The translations under genes and the position numbers were made by a program. Under the pieces are notes generated by a model, which saw nothing but the letters and a program-made list of their open reading frames with translations, searched no databases and was not told the origin of the DNA. This document shows positions 8,072 to 16,693 of a stretch of 64,000 bases of DNA, in pieces (position 1 is the first letter of the stretch; every line of letters starts with the position of its first letter). Source of the DNA: Arthrobacter sp. Y81 (lineage in GTDB: Bacteria > Actinomycetota > Actinomycetes > Actinomycetales > Micrococcaceae); contig NZ_PJIL01000020.1 of the NCBI RefSeq assembly GCF_002929335.1, positions 1 through 64,000 of the forward strand. The letters run 5' to 3'.

Positions 8072-8944
8072 TCAGGCGAGGGCTCCGGCCTGTTCAATCT
8101 GATGCCGCTGGCTTTCCAGCAGTCGGTGACGATCCGCCCGGCGCTGTTCCTGCCGGTCCGGATCGGGTACCGGGGACGCCAGCAGGAGGCGCTGCGTGTA
8201 AGGGTGCTCGGGGTCGCGGGTAACGATCTCGGCCGGCCCCTGTTCGACGATTTCGCCGTGGTACATCACGGCCACACGGTGGCTGATGTGCCGCACGACG
8301 TCAAGGTCGTGGGAGACGAACAGGTACGAAACACCGGTGTCCTTTTGGATCTGCAGGAACAGGTCAAGGACCCGGGCCTGGGTGGACAGGTCCAAAGCGC
8401 TGACGGGCTCGTCGCAGACGATCAGCTTGGGCGAGAGGGCAAGGGCACGGGCGATGGCCACGCGCTGGCGCTGGCCGCCGCTGAACTCGCGCGGCAGGCG
8501 GTGGAGGGCGTCCGCGGGCAGACCCACCTGGTCCAGGAGTTCCTTGACGCGCTTCTTCGCCTCGGCTGGGGACATGCCCTGCACCCCGAGGGGCTCGGCG
8601 AGGATGTCACCGATTTCCAGGGCGGGGTTGAGCGAGGTGTACGGATCCTGGAAAACCACCTGGAGGTCGCGGCTCAGGGTTCGCCGCTGCTTGCGAGTGG
8701 CGTGGCTGATGTCCTTGCCTTCGAAGGTGATTTTGCCGGCCGTGACCGGTGCGAGGCCCAGGACCGCGCGGCCCAGGGTGGTCTTGCCGGAGCCGGACTC
8801 CCCCACCAGGCCAAGGGTCTCGCCCTGGCCGATGGTGATGTTGATGTCCGTCAGGGCCCTGAACGGCTTGGCCCGGAACTTCTTGCTCGGGTATTCGACA
8901 ACGAGGTTGTCCACTGTCAGCAGCGGGGCGTTCTGCGTGCTCAT
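8072..8944 (-). CDS. Peptide/oligosaccharide ABC importer, second ATP-binding subunit (OppF/DppF-like)
   Basis: 290-residue ABC ATPase with Walker A GESGSGKTTL, Q-loop VFQDPYTSLNPAL, signature FSGGQRQRVAIARAL, Walker B LIVCDEPVSALDLS and switch His VSHDL. A C-terminal oligopeptide-type extension carries HPYTQRLL. The ATG at 8944 overlaps the stop of the upstream gene (ATGA); a frame open to 9112 is out-of-frame shadow. It powers the transporter with the ATPase half of the adjacent fusion protein. Near-cognate sugar enzymes suggest the cargo is an oligosaccharide or glycoside rather than peptide (inference). Confidence 0.9.
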   Translation of the reverse strand: MSTQNAPLLTVDNLVVEYPSKKFRAKPFRALTDINITIGQGETLGLVGESGSGKTTLGRAVLGLAPVTAGKITFEGKDISHATRKQRRTLSRDLQVVFQDPYTSLNPALEIGDILAEPLGVQGMSPAEAKKRVKELLDQVGLPADALHRLPREFSGGQRQRVAIARALALSPKLIVCDEPVSALDLSTQARVLDLFLQIQKDTGVSYLFVSHDLDVVRHISHRVAVMYHGEIVEQGPAEIVTRDPEHPYTQRLLLASPVPDPDRQEQRRADRHRLLESQRHQIEQAGALA

Positions 8945-10797
8945 GCGACCGGCTCCTTCTGGCTGGATACAAGCATGGACATGGGGGTTTTGCCTTCGAG
9001 CATCGAGGCCAGAAGAGTCCGGGTGTACTGCTCTTTCGGGTTCCGGAGGATGTCGCGGACGGATCCTTCCTCCACCAGCCGGCCGTTCTGCATCACGGCC
9101 ACGCGGTCGCAAAGGTCCGCCACCACGCCGAAGTTGTGCGTCACCAGGACGACGCCGATGTTCAGGCGCTGCTGGAGCTCGCGCAGGAGGTCCAGCACGT
9201 CGGCCTGCACCGTAACGTCCAACGCGGTGGTGGGCTCATCGGCGATCACCAGGTCCGGTTCACAGCTGATGGCCCCGGCGATCAGCACACGCTGGGCCAT
9301 GCCGCCGGAGACTTCGTGCGGGTACGCGCTGAACGTCCGTTCCGGGCTGGCGATCCCGACGTCGGTCAGCAGCTTCAGCGCCCGCCTGCGGGCCTCCTCC
9401 TTGGAGATCCCCAGGACCCGCACCATGGGCGTGACCAGCTGGTAGCCGATGGTGAAGGCGGGGTCCAGGTTGCTCATGGGCTCCTGCGGAATATAGGAGA
9501 TCCGCTTGCCCCGCAGCTTGGACAGCCGCGCCTGGTTGACGCGTTCGTCGCCCGGAGCCACGGTGTAGTTGCCATCGAACTGGATAGCGCCGCCCACAAT
9601 GCGGGCATTGTCCGGCAGCAGGCCGAGGATGGAGAACGCCGTCTGGGACTTCCCCGAACCGGATTCACCCACGATGCCCAGGATCTCGCCCCGGTCCACG
9701 TGGAAGGACACATCGTCCACCACCTTCTTGATGGTGCCGTCGGCCTGCGGGTAGCCGACGCCGAGATTGGTCACCTTTACGAGGTGGTGCTCGGTTCCCG
9801 CATCGACGGCGGCCACAGACTTACGCGACGGGCGCGCCACGGCGGGTCCCGCCGTCGGGCGCGCTCCCGTGGCCGAAGACGCGGCCCGTTTCTTGCGGTG
9901 CTTGATCTTTTCGCCGTCTTCCAACGCGTCGCGGATGGCGTTGCCGAGAAGGACGAGACCGCCGATGGTCAGTGCCATGGCGAGTGCCGGCCACAGCAGC
10001 AGCGTCGGGGTCAGGTAGACGTTCTTGAAGCCTTCGGAGAGCATCACGCCCCAGGTTGCCTTGGTGGGATCGCCGAGGCCCAGGAACTCGAGTCCGGACT
10101 GGATGGCGATGGCCACGCCGGCAATGGCTGCGGTCTGAATGATGATGGGTGCGCGGACCACGGAGAAGATGTGGCGGGCGATGATGCTCCAGTCGGAGAG
10201 CCCGGAAACCCGGGCGGCGTCGACGTAGAGCTCATTGCGTACAGACTGGACCGCGGTGCGGGTCAGCCGGAAGTAGGACGGGCTGATGAGGACGCCGAAG
10301 GCGATCATCGAAATCCAGACCGAGGGTCCGAACGCGGCGCGGATGGTGAGCAGCACGATCAGGCCCGGCAGGCTCATGAGGATGCTGACCACCCAGTTGG
10401 AGACGGCCTCGAACTTCCCGGCGTAGTAGCCGGCGATCAGGCCGGCCGGCAGGCCGATGGCGATGGCAACACCGGCGCACAGGAGTGCGGACAACAGCGT
10501 GAGCTGCGCACCGAAGAGCAGGCGGCTCCAGGTGTCGCGTCCGGCGCTGTCCGTGCCCAGGATGTTCACCGAGTCTGCAGGTGCCAGGGTCTTGGTGATG
10601 TTCGCGAAGTTCTCCTCGAACGGGGCCAGGACCGGGGCGAAGATGGCCAGCAAGGCGATGGATCCCAGGATCGCCAGCGAGGCGATGCCCATCGGGTTCC
10701 TGATGAGGCGGCGCATCACGGTGGAACGGACTACCGTGCCGCTCTGGCCGGTGGCCACTGGTGCGGCTACCGCCGCTGTTTCTACGGAATCGCTCAT
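8941..10797 (-). CDS. ABC importer permease-ATPase fusion (DppC + DppD)
   Basis: 618-residue fusion. The N-terminal half (about residues 1-305) is a DppC-type permease with an OppC-like N-segment (NPMGIASLAILGSIALLAIF), a TDSAGRDTWSRLLFGAQ block and the EAA-like loop. A basic, Ala/Pro-rich linker follows. The C-terminal half is an ABC ATPase with GESGSGKSQT, VSGGMAQRVLIAGAI, LVIADEPTTALDVT and VTHNFG. The ATG at 10797 overlaps the upstream permease stop (ATGA); the frame open to 11211 is spurious. Such fusions are known in actinobacterial importers and fix permease/ATPase stoichiometry. Confidence 0.9.
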   Translation of the reverse strand: MSDSVETAAVAAPVATGQSGTVVRSTVMRRLIRNPMGIASLAILGSIALLAIFAPVLAPFEENFANITKTLAPADSVNILGTDSAGRDTWSRLLFGAQLTLLSALLCAGVAIAIGLPAGLIAGYYAGKFEAVSNWVVSILMSLPGLIVLLTIRAAFGPSVWISMIAFGVLISPSYFRLTRTAVQSVRNELYVDAARVSGLSDWSIIARHIFSVVRAPIIIQTAAIAGVAIAIQSGLEFLGLGDPTKATWGVMLSEGFKNVYLTPTLLLWPALAMALTIGGLVLLGNAIRDALEDGEKIKHRKKRAASSATGARPTAGPAVARPSRKSVAAVDAGTEHHLVKVTNLGVGYPQADGTIKKVVDDVSFHVDRGEILGIVGESGSGKSQTAFSILGLLPDNARIVGGAIQFDGNYTVAPGDERVNQARLSKLRGKRISYIPQEPMSNLDPAFTIGYQLVTPMVRVLGISKEEARRRALKLLTDVGIASPERTFSAYPHEVSGGMAQRVLIAGAISCEPDLVIADEPTTALDVTVQADVLDLLRELQQRLNIGVVLVTHNFGVVADLCDRVAVMQNGRLVEEGSVRDILRNPKEQYTRTLLASMLEGKTPMSMLVSSQKEPVA

Positions 10798-11735
10798 GAC
10801 ACACGCACTTTCGGGTTGAGCCAACCATTGAGGATGTCCACCAGGAGGTTCACCACGATGACCACCACCACGGTGTACATCACCACTCCCATGACCACGG
10901 GAAGATCGGACTGGCCGGTGGCGGTGACCGCGAGCGGTCCCATTCCTGGAAGGGCGAAGATCTGCTCGATGATCACCACGCCGCCCAGCATGCCGATCAG
11001 CTGCAGGCTCAGGACGGTCAGGCCTGCCGGTGCCGCGCTGCGCAGCACGTGCTTGAAGAGGATTTCCCGCTCTCCGATGCCCCGGCTGCGGAGTGTCCGG
11101 ACGTAGTCGCGCTCGAGCTGCTTGATGACGGCGCTGCGGATCTGCTGCGCTCCGCCAGTCACGCCGTTGATGAGCAGTGCAATGACCGGAAGGGTCATCG
11201 AGTAGACCCACGCCTCCGGACCCACCTCAGGAGAGATGGTGCTGGTGGCCGGGAAGAAGCCCAGCTGGATGGCCAGGATGGTCACAAGCAACACGCCGAT
11301 CACGTACCCCGGGATGGAGTCGCCAACGATCGCGCCCACCTGGACCACCCTGTCCACCCAGCCGCGCTTGACGGCTGCGGCAACACCGATCAGTGCTGCG
11401 CAGATGGCGATCAGGATCATTGCGGTGAAAACCATCGTCATGGTCACCGGGATACGCGTAGCCAGGGAGCTGGCCACCGGTTCCGAGGTGAACCACGAAG
11501 CTCCAAGGTTTCCTGAGAGGGCGTCGCCCAACCAGGCGAAGTAACGGGTCACGAGAGGCTGGTCGAGTCCCAGCTCCTGTTCCTTCAAGGCAACCTGCTC
11601 CGGAGTGGCCTGGTCACCCAGGATGTTCCGGGCAATGCTGCCGCTGGAGGTGTACAGCAAAGTGAAGGTGAGTGCCGAGACTACGAACAACACCACCAAC
11701 CCGCTGCCCAGCCTTTTCGCAATGAACTTGATCAT
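10794..11735 (-). CDS. ABC importer permease (DppB-like)
   Basis: 313-residue inner-membrane permease with about six transmembrane segments. It has the DppB start FIAKRLGSGLVVLFVVSALT and the conserved cytoplasmic loop ERDYVRTLRSRGIGEREILF, the EAA region contacting the ATPase, ending in FALPGMGPLAVTA. The gene begins 6 bp after the substrate-binding protein gene and overlaps the fusion gene by 4 bp, so all are one operon. Length is normal. Confidence 0.9.
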   Translation of the reverse strand: MIKFIAKRLGSGLVVLFVVSALTFTLLYTSSGSIARNILGDQATPEQVALKEQELGLDQPLVTRYFAWLGDALSGNLGASWFTSEPVASSLATRIPVTMTMVFTAMILIAICAALIGVAAAVKRGWVDRVVQVGAIVGDSIPGYVIGVLLVTILAIQLGFFPATSTISPEVGPEAWVYSMTLPVIALLINGVTGGAQQIRSAVIKQLERDYVRTLRSRGIGEREILFKHVLRSAAPAGLTVLSLQLIGMLGGVVIIEQIFALPGMGPLAVTATGQSDLPVVMGVVMYTVVVVIVVNLLVDILNGWLNPKVRVS

Positions 11736-11741
11736 GGAGTC

Positions 11742-13268
11742 CTACTTGGCGGGCGAGTAGTTGTAGATGGACGGAACGGCCTGCTGTGCCTGCGGGGTGA
11801 CGTTCACTTTGTCGTTGTGGTAGTACATCTGGTTCACACGGAACAGCGGTGCGAACCACGCCTGTTCCACCACGTACTTGTTGACGTCCTGGGCCAGCTT
11901 GCCGGCGTCCTCGCCACTGCTGCGTACAGCCTGGATCTTGGCCTCAAGCTCCGGGGTGGTGTTCTTGAACGGGTTGTACAGGGCCTTAGTGGAGACGATC
12001 TGGTCAATCGCAACCGTGGGCTCACCCTGGAAAAGGTTGAAGAACATTGCATGGTATTTCTGGGCTGCCACGTCCGCGGTGAAGGTGTTGGTGATCGCGG
12101 CGCCCGGCTTGAGGGTGATTCCGACGTCGGCGAGCTGTTGCTGGAGAACCGAGATGAGCGTTTCAGCTCCCGGAAGGGTGGGGACGTCGATAGTCACGTT
12201 GCCTTCGAAGCCGGATTCCTTCAGGAGTTGCTTGGCCTTGGCGGGATCGTAGCTGTAGTAGTTTTCGAGCTCTTCAGTCCAGGCACCGCTGTCCTTGCCA
12301 AACGGCTGGGAGGTGGGAGTTCCCTGGCCGAGCATGACCTGTTCCAGGATGGTCTTGCGGTCGAATGCGTGGTTGATGGCCTGACGGACCTTGACGTTGG
12401 CCAGGGCCGGGTTCTTGGTGCCATCCCGGTCCAGGAGCAGCAAGCCGGACCAGTCCACCTGGTTCGCTTCAAGTTTCATCTTGGCGCCCTCGGCCTGCTT
12501 ACCGTTTTTGGGGTCCAGGAGGGTGGCGTCAACCTGGCCGGAAACCAAAGCGTTTGTCCGGGCTGTGGGATCGGTAAGGATCTTGAGGGTCAGCTTCTTG
12601 TACTTCTGGAAGTCCTTGTTCCAGTAGCCGTCACGTGCTGTGAAGACCGTCTGCGAGTCCTTCACTGAGGCTGCCTTGTCCATCACGTACGGACCGGAGC
12701 CTACCGGTACGGTCTTGATGGCGTCAGTGCCCAGTGCTGCGGGGCTTCCCATCAGGCCAGCTGCTTGGCTCAAGAAGTATTCCAGGGCGGGCTCTGCTGC
12801 ACTGAGGTTGATGTCGATGGTGTCTTCGTCCACCACGGCGATGTCGGATACAGACCCCAACTGGGCCATCTGGGGACCGTTCGCCTTCTTGAAGTGGTCA
12901 AGGTTGGCCTTGGCTGCCGTGGCGTCGAACTTGGCGCCATCACTGAACGTGACGTCGGTCCGGAGGTCCACGGTGAGCTTGGTGTTGGTGTCGTTGTACT
13001 TCCATGCCGTTGCCAGCATGGGGCTGAGCTTGCCGTCCGGTTCCCGCAGGATCAGGGTGTCATACGCTGCCTGGTACGGCTGCAGGGCATGGCCGACGTG
13101 GGCCTGGGCAGGATCCCAGGAAGTGATGTCGCGGAGGGTGCCCAAGGTGAGTGATGTTGGAGCAGCGCCGGCGTTTGAGCCCGCTCCGGCGCCGCCGCCG
13201 CAACCGGTCAGCGCGAGCGCCGCGCTGACGATGATGGCGGCAGCTGCCGCCTTGGGACCTAACTTCAT
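11742..13268 (-). CDS. ABC importer substrate-binding lipoprotein (family 5)
   Basis: 508-residue extracytoplasmic solute-binding protein of the oligopeptide/nickel class (SBP_bac_5). A signal peptide ends in the lipobox LALTGC, with the lipidated Cys at residue 23. The mature part contains the class segments TSWDPAQ, YDTLILREPDGKLSPMLATAW, GSGPYVM and VRQAINHAFDRKTI. It is first in the importer operon. LacI-type palindromes at 13374 and 13452 lie just upstream. Substrate is unassigned; the sugar-catabolic neighbours argue for an oligosaccharide. Confidence 0.9.
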   Translation of the reverse strand: MKLGPKAAAAAIIVSAALALTGCGGGAGAGSNAGAAPTSLTLGTLRDITSWDPAQAHVGHALQPYQAAYDTLILREPDGKLSPMLATAWKYNDTNTKLTVDLRTDVTFSDGAKFDATAAKANLDHFKKANGPQMAQLGSVSDIAVVDEDTIDINLSAAEPALEYFLSQAAGLMGSPAALGTDAIKTVPVGSGPYVMDKAASVKDSQTVFTARDGYWNKDFQKYKKLTLKILTDPTARTNALVSGQVDATLLDPKNGKQAEGAKMKLEANQVDWSGLLLLDRDGTKNPALANVKVRQAINHAFDRKTILEQVMLGQGTPTSQPFGKDSGAWTEELENYYSYDPAKAKQLLKESGFEGNVTIDVPTLPGAETLISVLQQQLADVGITLKPGAAITNTFTADVAAQKYHAMFFNLFQGEPTVAIDQIVSTKALYNPFKNTTPELEAKIQAVRSSGEDAGKLAQDVNKYVVEQAWFAPLFRVNQMYYHNDKVNVTPQAQQAVPSIYNYSPAK

Positions 13269-13373
13269 TGTTGGCTCCTAGTGTCCGTGGAACGTGAGAC
13301 TTGCGAAATCAAGCAAGTGTGGCGTGGGCCACACTTGCCTTGTGGGATTCAGCGTACGCACTGTTGCCCACTT

Positions 13374-13389
13374 TGGCAACCGATTGTCA
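13374..13389. promoter_or_regulatory. LacI-type operator upstream of the ABC importer operon
   Basis: TGGCAACCGATTGTCA, about 105 bp upstream of the substrate-binding protein start, is an imperfect palindrome (two mismatched pairs) of the same family as the sites at 1707 and 4675. A half-site AGTTGCAG follows at 13394. It probably places the importer operon under one of the two local LacI proteins. Confidence 0.6.
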
Positions 13390-13451
13390 AAAGAGTTGCA
13401 GAAAAACTTTGAGAGTTCGGAAATGAAGAGCTCCCGGAGCATATAAGGGTC

Positions 13452-13465
13452 AGCAACCGGTTGCT
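13452..13465. promoter_or_regulatory. Second LacI-type palindrome upstream of the importer operon
   Basis: AGCAACCGGTTGCT is a perfect 14-bp palindrome with a central CG. It sits 78 bp from the 13374 site and just past the stop of the neighbouring dehydrogenase gene. Paired operators could allow looping by a tetrameric repressor (inference). Confidence 0.55.
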
Positions 13466-13499
13466 TCGGCTAGGCCCCAGACGCCATTCCAGCCACGGG

Positions 13500-14510
13500 T
13501 CAGGACACTTTGCCAGCCAATTCCGGGTAGCTCTGCCGGTAGACGTCCTTGATGATGCGCAGCGATTTTTCGGCCTCCGCAGGGCTGATCCAGAACGGCT
13601 CCGCCTCGTCCAGCCGGCTGTAGAAGTCGCTGATCAGCAGCTCGTGCGAGACACCCCAGTAGGACCGGCCGCCGGAGTCGCTCTTGCGCTCCGGAACGAC
13701 GTCCACGCGCCCGTCGTCATGGGTGACGGTGAGGTCGCCCCGCAGGCACAGGACCGCCTTCTCGGTGACCACATCGAGTGTCACCGGCGCGTTGAAGGCA
13801 TTTGCCAGGGTGGCATAGAACGCGCTTCGGGCACCGTTGGCATGTTCGGCCACGAATTCCGCGGTGTCCTCCACCTCGATGGTGCCGCCCAGGAAGCGCG
13901 TGGAAGCATTTCCCGTGACCGCGACAACGTCGCCCACCAGCCACTGAAGCAGGTCCACGGTGTGGATCGCCTGGTTCATCATCAGCCCGCCTCCGCCCCC
14001 GGCCCACGTCCCCCGCCACGGCCGGTTTTCGTAGTAGTCAGCGGAGCGCTGCCACATCACTGTTGCCGAGGCCCCCACCACGGCCCCCAGCTCGCCCGAC
14101 GACAGCAGCGCGTGCATGGCCTGCGCCGTGGCGTTGTAACGGTTCTGGAAACACACCGCGATTTTCGCCCCGCCCGCCGACGCGGCTTCCACCAGCCGCC
14201 GGCCTTCTGCCAGGGTGTGGGCCAGTGGCTTCTCCACGATGACGTTGACGCCGCGCTCCAGGCAGTCCGCGGCCACCGAGGCATGCTGGTCATGCGGGGT
14301 GCAGATATGCACCACGTCCGGCCGGACCGCCTCGATAAGGCTCAGGTGGTCGGCGAAACCGGGCACGCCATAGGCGGCCACAGCGGCGGCCAGCCGCTGC
14401 GGATCCGCATCGCAGACCGCAACCAGCGTGACGCCGTCGAGCTTTGCAACCGCTTCGAAGTGCACCGCCGAAACATCTCCGCAGCCGATGACCGCCGCCG
14501 TCGTGCTCAA
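13500..14510 (-). CDS. Gfo/Idh/MocA-family oxidoreductase (second copy)
   Basis: 336-residue NAD(P)-dependent dehydrogenase with Rossmann start AAVIGCGDVSAVHFEAVA, the motif VIVEKPLAHT (about residue 95) and catalytic-domain segment GGGLMMNQAIHTVDLLQW. It starts at TTG (14510..14508), whose first bases overlap the stop of the upstream isomerase gene (TTGA), so translation is coupled. It is a paralogue of the enzyme at 5955-7121; both share the GGG..NQA.H..DL.QW block. Probably oxidises a sugar or cyclitol imported by the adjacent ABC system. Confidence 0.85.
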   Translation of the reverse strand: MSTTAAVIGCGDVSAVHFEAVAKLDGVTLVAVCDADPQRLAAAVAAYGVPGFADHLSLIEAVRPDVVHICTPHDQHASVAADCLERGVNVIVEKPLAHTLAEGRRLVEAASAGGAKIAVCFQNRYNATAQAMHALLSSGELGAVVGASATVMWQRSADYYENRPWRGTWAGGGGGLMMNQAIHTVDLLQWLVGDVVAVTGNASTRFLGGTIEVEDTAEFVAEHANGARSAFYATLANAFNAPVTLDVVTEKAVLCLRGDLTVTHDDGRVDVVPERKSDSGGRSYWGVSHELLISDFYSRLDEAEPFWISPAEAEKSLRIIKDVYRQSYPELAGKVS

Positions 14511-15355
14511 GAGAGTTCAACCCCGTTCTTCGCCGCGAGCGCAGCGAAGGCGCGGGCCGCGATGCCGAAGGCAACCGGGCCGGAGAAGCCGCCCAGCTCG
14601 TGGGCGCTGGCCAGGTGGGGTTCCAGCGACGCGAAACCGGTGAAGCCGTCGGCCTTGAGGGCGGCGATGGTGGCGTCCAGTTCGCCGTCGCCCTCGCCGG
14701 AGGGCACCACTTCGCCGGTGGTGGAGAGCGCGTCCTTGACCTGGAAGTACTCGAGGTACGGGCGCAGCATGGCGTAGCCCTCTGTGTAGGGCTTGACGCC
14801 AACCTGGACGAAGTTGGCGTTGTCCCAGGCGATGCGGAGCGCCGGGGAGTCCACGGACTCCATGATGTCCAGCACGCGCTGCGGCGTATCGCCGTAGATG
14901 CCCTTTTCGTTTTCATGCAGAAGCACGACGTCGGACTCTTCCGCGAGCGCTGCCAGCGCGCCCATGCGGGCCAGGACGTCCTCGCGGATATCTTCGGCGC
15001 TACGGTCTTCCGCCCGGTAGAACGAGAAGACGCGGATGTACTTGGTGTCCAGACCCTTGGCCACGGAGATGATCTGGCGGAGCCGTTCCAGCTCGTGTTC
15101 CGCCGGCAGGCTCACATCCACCTTGCCGATGGGGCTGGCCACTGCCGAGACTTTGAGGCCTCTTTCATCGAGGATCTCCTTCAGCCGGGCAACCTGCTCC
15201 GGTTCCAGCTCGGAGACATTGGTGCCCCAGGCGCTGCGGACCTCGATGTGGCTCGCGCCCAGTGCCAGCAATACGGCAGCCTGCACCGCGGGGTCCGGGT
15301 CTATCTCATCGCCGAAACCTGAAAGGGGCCAGACTGCGGTTGTTGTTTTGCTCAC
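14507..15355 (-). CDS. Sugar phosphate isomerase/epimerase (second TIM barrel)
   Basis: 282-residue xylose-isomerase-like TIM barrel starting at GTG 15355. Characteristic strands are SHIEVRSAWG, the block VVLLHENEKGIYGDTPQR (His-Glu metal ligands), LRIAWDNANFVQVGVKPYTE, YFQVKD and GFASLEPHLA. It is paired by a 4-bp overlap with the Gfo/Idh dehydrogenase, mirroring the pair at 5955-8023. It is divergent from the second lacI, with a LacI-type operator in the gap. Confidence 0.82.
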   Translation of the reverse strand: MSKTTTAVWPLSGFGDEIDPDPAVQAAVLLALGASHIEVRSAWGTNVSELEPEQVARLKEILDERGLKVSAVASPIGKVDVSLPAEHELERLRQIISVAKGLDTKYIRVFSFYRAEDRSAEDIREDVLARMGALAALAEESDVVLLHENEKGIYGDTPQRVLDIMESVDSPALRIAWDNANFVQVGVKPYTEGYAMLRPYLEYFQVKDALSTTGEVVPSGEGDGELDATIAALKADGFTGFASLEPHLASAHELGGFSGPVAFGIAARAFAALAAKNGVELS

Positions 15356-15468
15356 GCGGATCTCCTGGGTTTCGCGGCCGCCGGGCTGGCAGCTCGCCTT
15401 CGGGCTCCAGTGCGGTGACGCAGTTCACAAACGGTGTCCAGCTCAGTTTAGCTAGCCCCGCCTTCAAA

Positions 15469-15484
15469 TGACAACCGATTGCCA
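15469..15484. promoter_or_regulatory. LacI-type operator between the isomerase gene and the second lacI
   Basis: TGACAACCGATTGCCA, an imperfect palindrome, is followed at 15490 by a further GACAATC half-site. It lies in the divergent region between genes starting at 15355 (minus) and 15596 (plus) and could regulate both, including autoregulation of this lacI. Confidence 0.6.
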
Positions 15485-15595
15485 AACTTTGACAATCTGT
15501 GGCATTCTTTGCTGACCGGATCTGTGGCGGCAGTCACAGGCCCGTCCATCCGACCCGGCCTCACGGCCCGGCCACCACGTTCAGAGAGGAGCGCC

Positions 15596-16621
15596 GTGGC
15601 TACGACGCAACCAGCAGCAATGGACCGCCCGCCCACCATCCACGACATCGCCGCGCTCTGCGGCGTGGCGGCCTCCACCGTTTCGCGGGCGCTCTCCTCG
15701 CCGGACCGCGTCAACATCCGGACGCGCCAGCGCATCGAAGCGGCCGCCGCCCAGCTGCACTACATCCCCAACAGCCAGGCGAAAGCACTGAGTTCCGGGC
15801 GCACAGGAGCAGTGGGGGTGCTGGTCCCGGACATCACCAACCCCTTCTACTTCGACCTCATCCGGGGCACCCAGCTCCAGCTCAAGGCCGCCGGATACAC
15901 CCAGCTGCTGGTGGACACGGAGGAATCGGACGAGGTGGAGGCCAGCACCATGGAACAGCTCCGCAAGAGTGCGGACGGAATCGTGGTGGCCGCCTCCCGG
16001 CTCACCGACGAAGCCCTGCTGGCCGCGGCGGCAAAAATGCCCATGGTCACCATGAACCGCGACGTCCCCGGCATCCCTGCGGTTCTCATTGACACGCCGT
16101 CCGCCACGAGCCAGGCCCTCGACCACCTCATCTCGCTGGGCCATACCCGGATTGCATACATCGCCGGACCGGCAACGTCCCAGTCCAGCACCCGGCGCTG
16201 GACCGCCCTGTCCGAGGCAGCCAAGGAACGCGGCGTGGAGGTGCGCAGGCTGGGGCCGTTCGCGCCCAAGACGCAGTCCGGCGCAGCAGCCGCGGACGCC
16301 GCCGTGCACAGCGGGGTGACGGCCTGCATCGCGTTCAACGACCTCATCGCCATCGGAATGCTCCAGCGCCTCCGCGAACGCGGCATCCGTGTTCCGCAGG
16401 ACATGAGCATGGTGGGCTGCGACGACATCTTCGGCGCAGACTTCTGCAATCCGCCGCTGACCACCATGGCCTCCCCGATCGAACAGGCCGGCCGCGTGGC
16501 AGTCTCCATGCTGCTGGCCCAGCTGAACCCGCTGGCGGGCGGCGGCACCCGCAGCCGGTCCGTGATGCCCACGCATCTGACCGTCCGCGGCTCCACCGGG
16601 CCTGCGCCTGCGCCTGGCTAA
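15596..16621 (+). CDS. LacI-family transcriptional repressor (second copy)
   Basis: 341-residue LacI/GalR regulator. The HTH PTIHDIAALCGVAASTVSRA lies at about residues 12-31, followed by the hinge and an effector domain with VPDITNPFYFDLIRG and VGCDDIFGADFCNPPLTT. I prefer GTG 15596, with AGAGAGGAG upstream; the frame stays open to a TTG at 15479, but that lies inside the operator. The ligand domain closely resembles the LacI at 4729-5790, so the two may recognise related operators. It probably controls the isomerase-dehydrogenase pair and perhaps the importer. Confidence 0.87.
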   Translation: MATTQPAAMDRPPTIHDIAALCGVAASTVSRALSSPDRVNIRTRQRIEAAAAQLHYIPNSQAKALSSGRTGAVGVLVPDITNPFYFDLIRGTQLQLKAAGYTQLLVDTEESDEVEASTMEQLRKSADGIVVAASRLTDEALLAAAAKMPMVTMNRDVPGIPAVLIDTPSATSQALDHLISLGHTRIAYIAGPATSQSSTRRWTALSEAAKERGVEVRRLGPFAPKTQSGAAAADAAVHSGVTACIAFNDLIAIGMLQRLRERGIRVPQDMSMVGCDDIFGADFCNPPLTTMASPIEQAGRVAVSMLLAQLNPLAGGGTRSRSVMPTHLTVRGSTGPAPAPG

Positions 16622-16656
16622 GCCTTCACTCTGCGACGTGGTTCGGGCGGACACAG

Positions 16657-16693
16657 TTGAGCATGGTTGACACTGCTGACTAGTCTGGATCAC
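16657..16693 (+). promoter_or_regulatory. Promoter for nadE, probably leaderless
   Basis: TTGAGC (16657-16662) and TAGTCT (16681-16686) are spaced by 18 bp, and the nadE ATG begins 7 bp after the -10 box. No Shine-Dalgarno sequence is visible before the ATG. That geometry is typical of leaderless mRNAs, which are common in actinobacteria. Confidence 0.5.
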
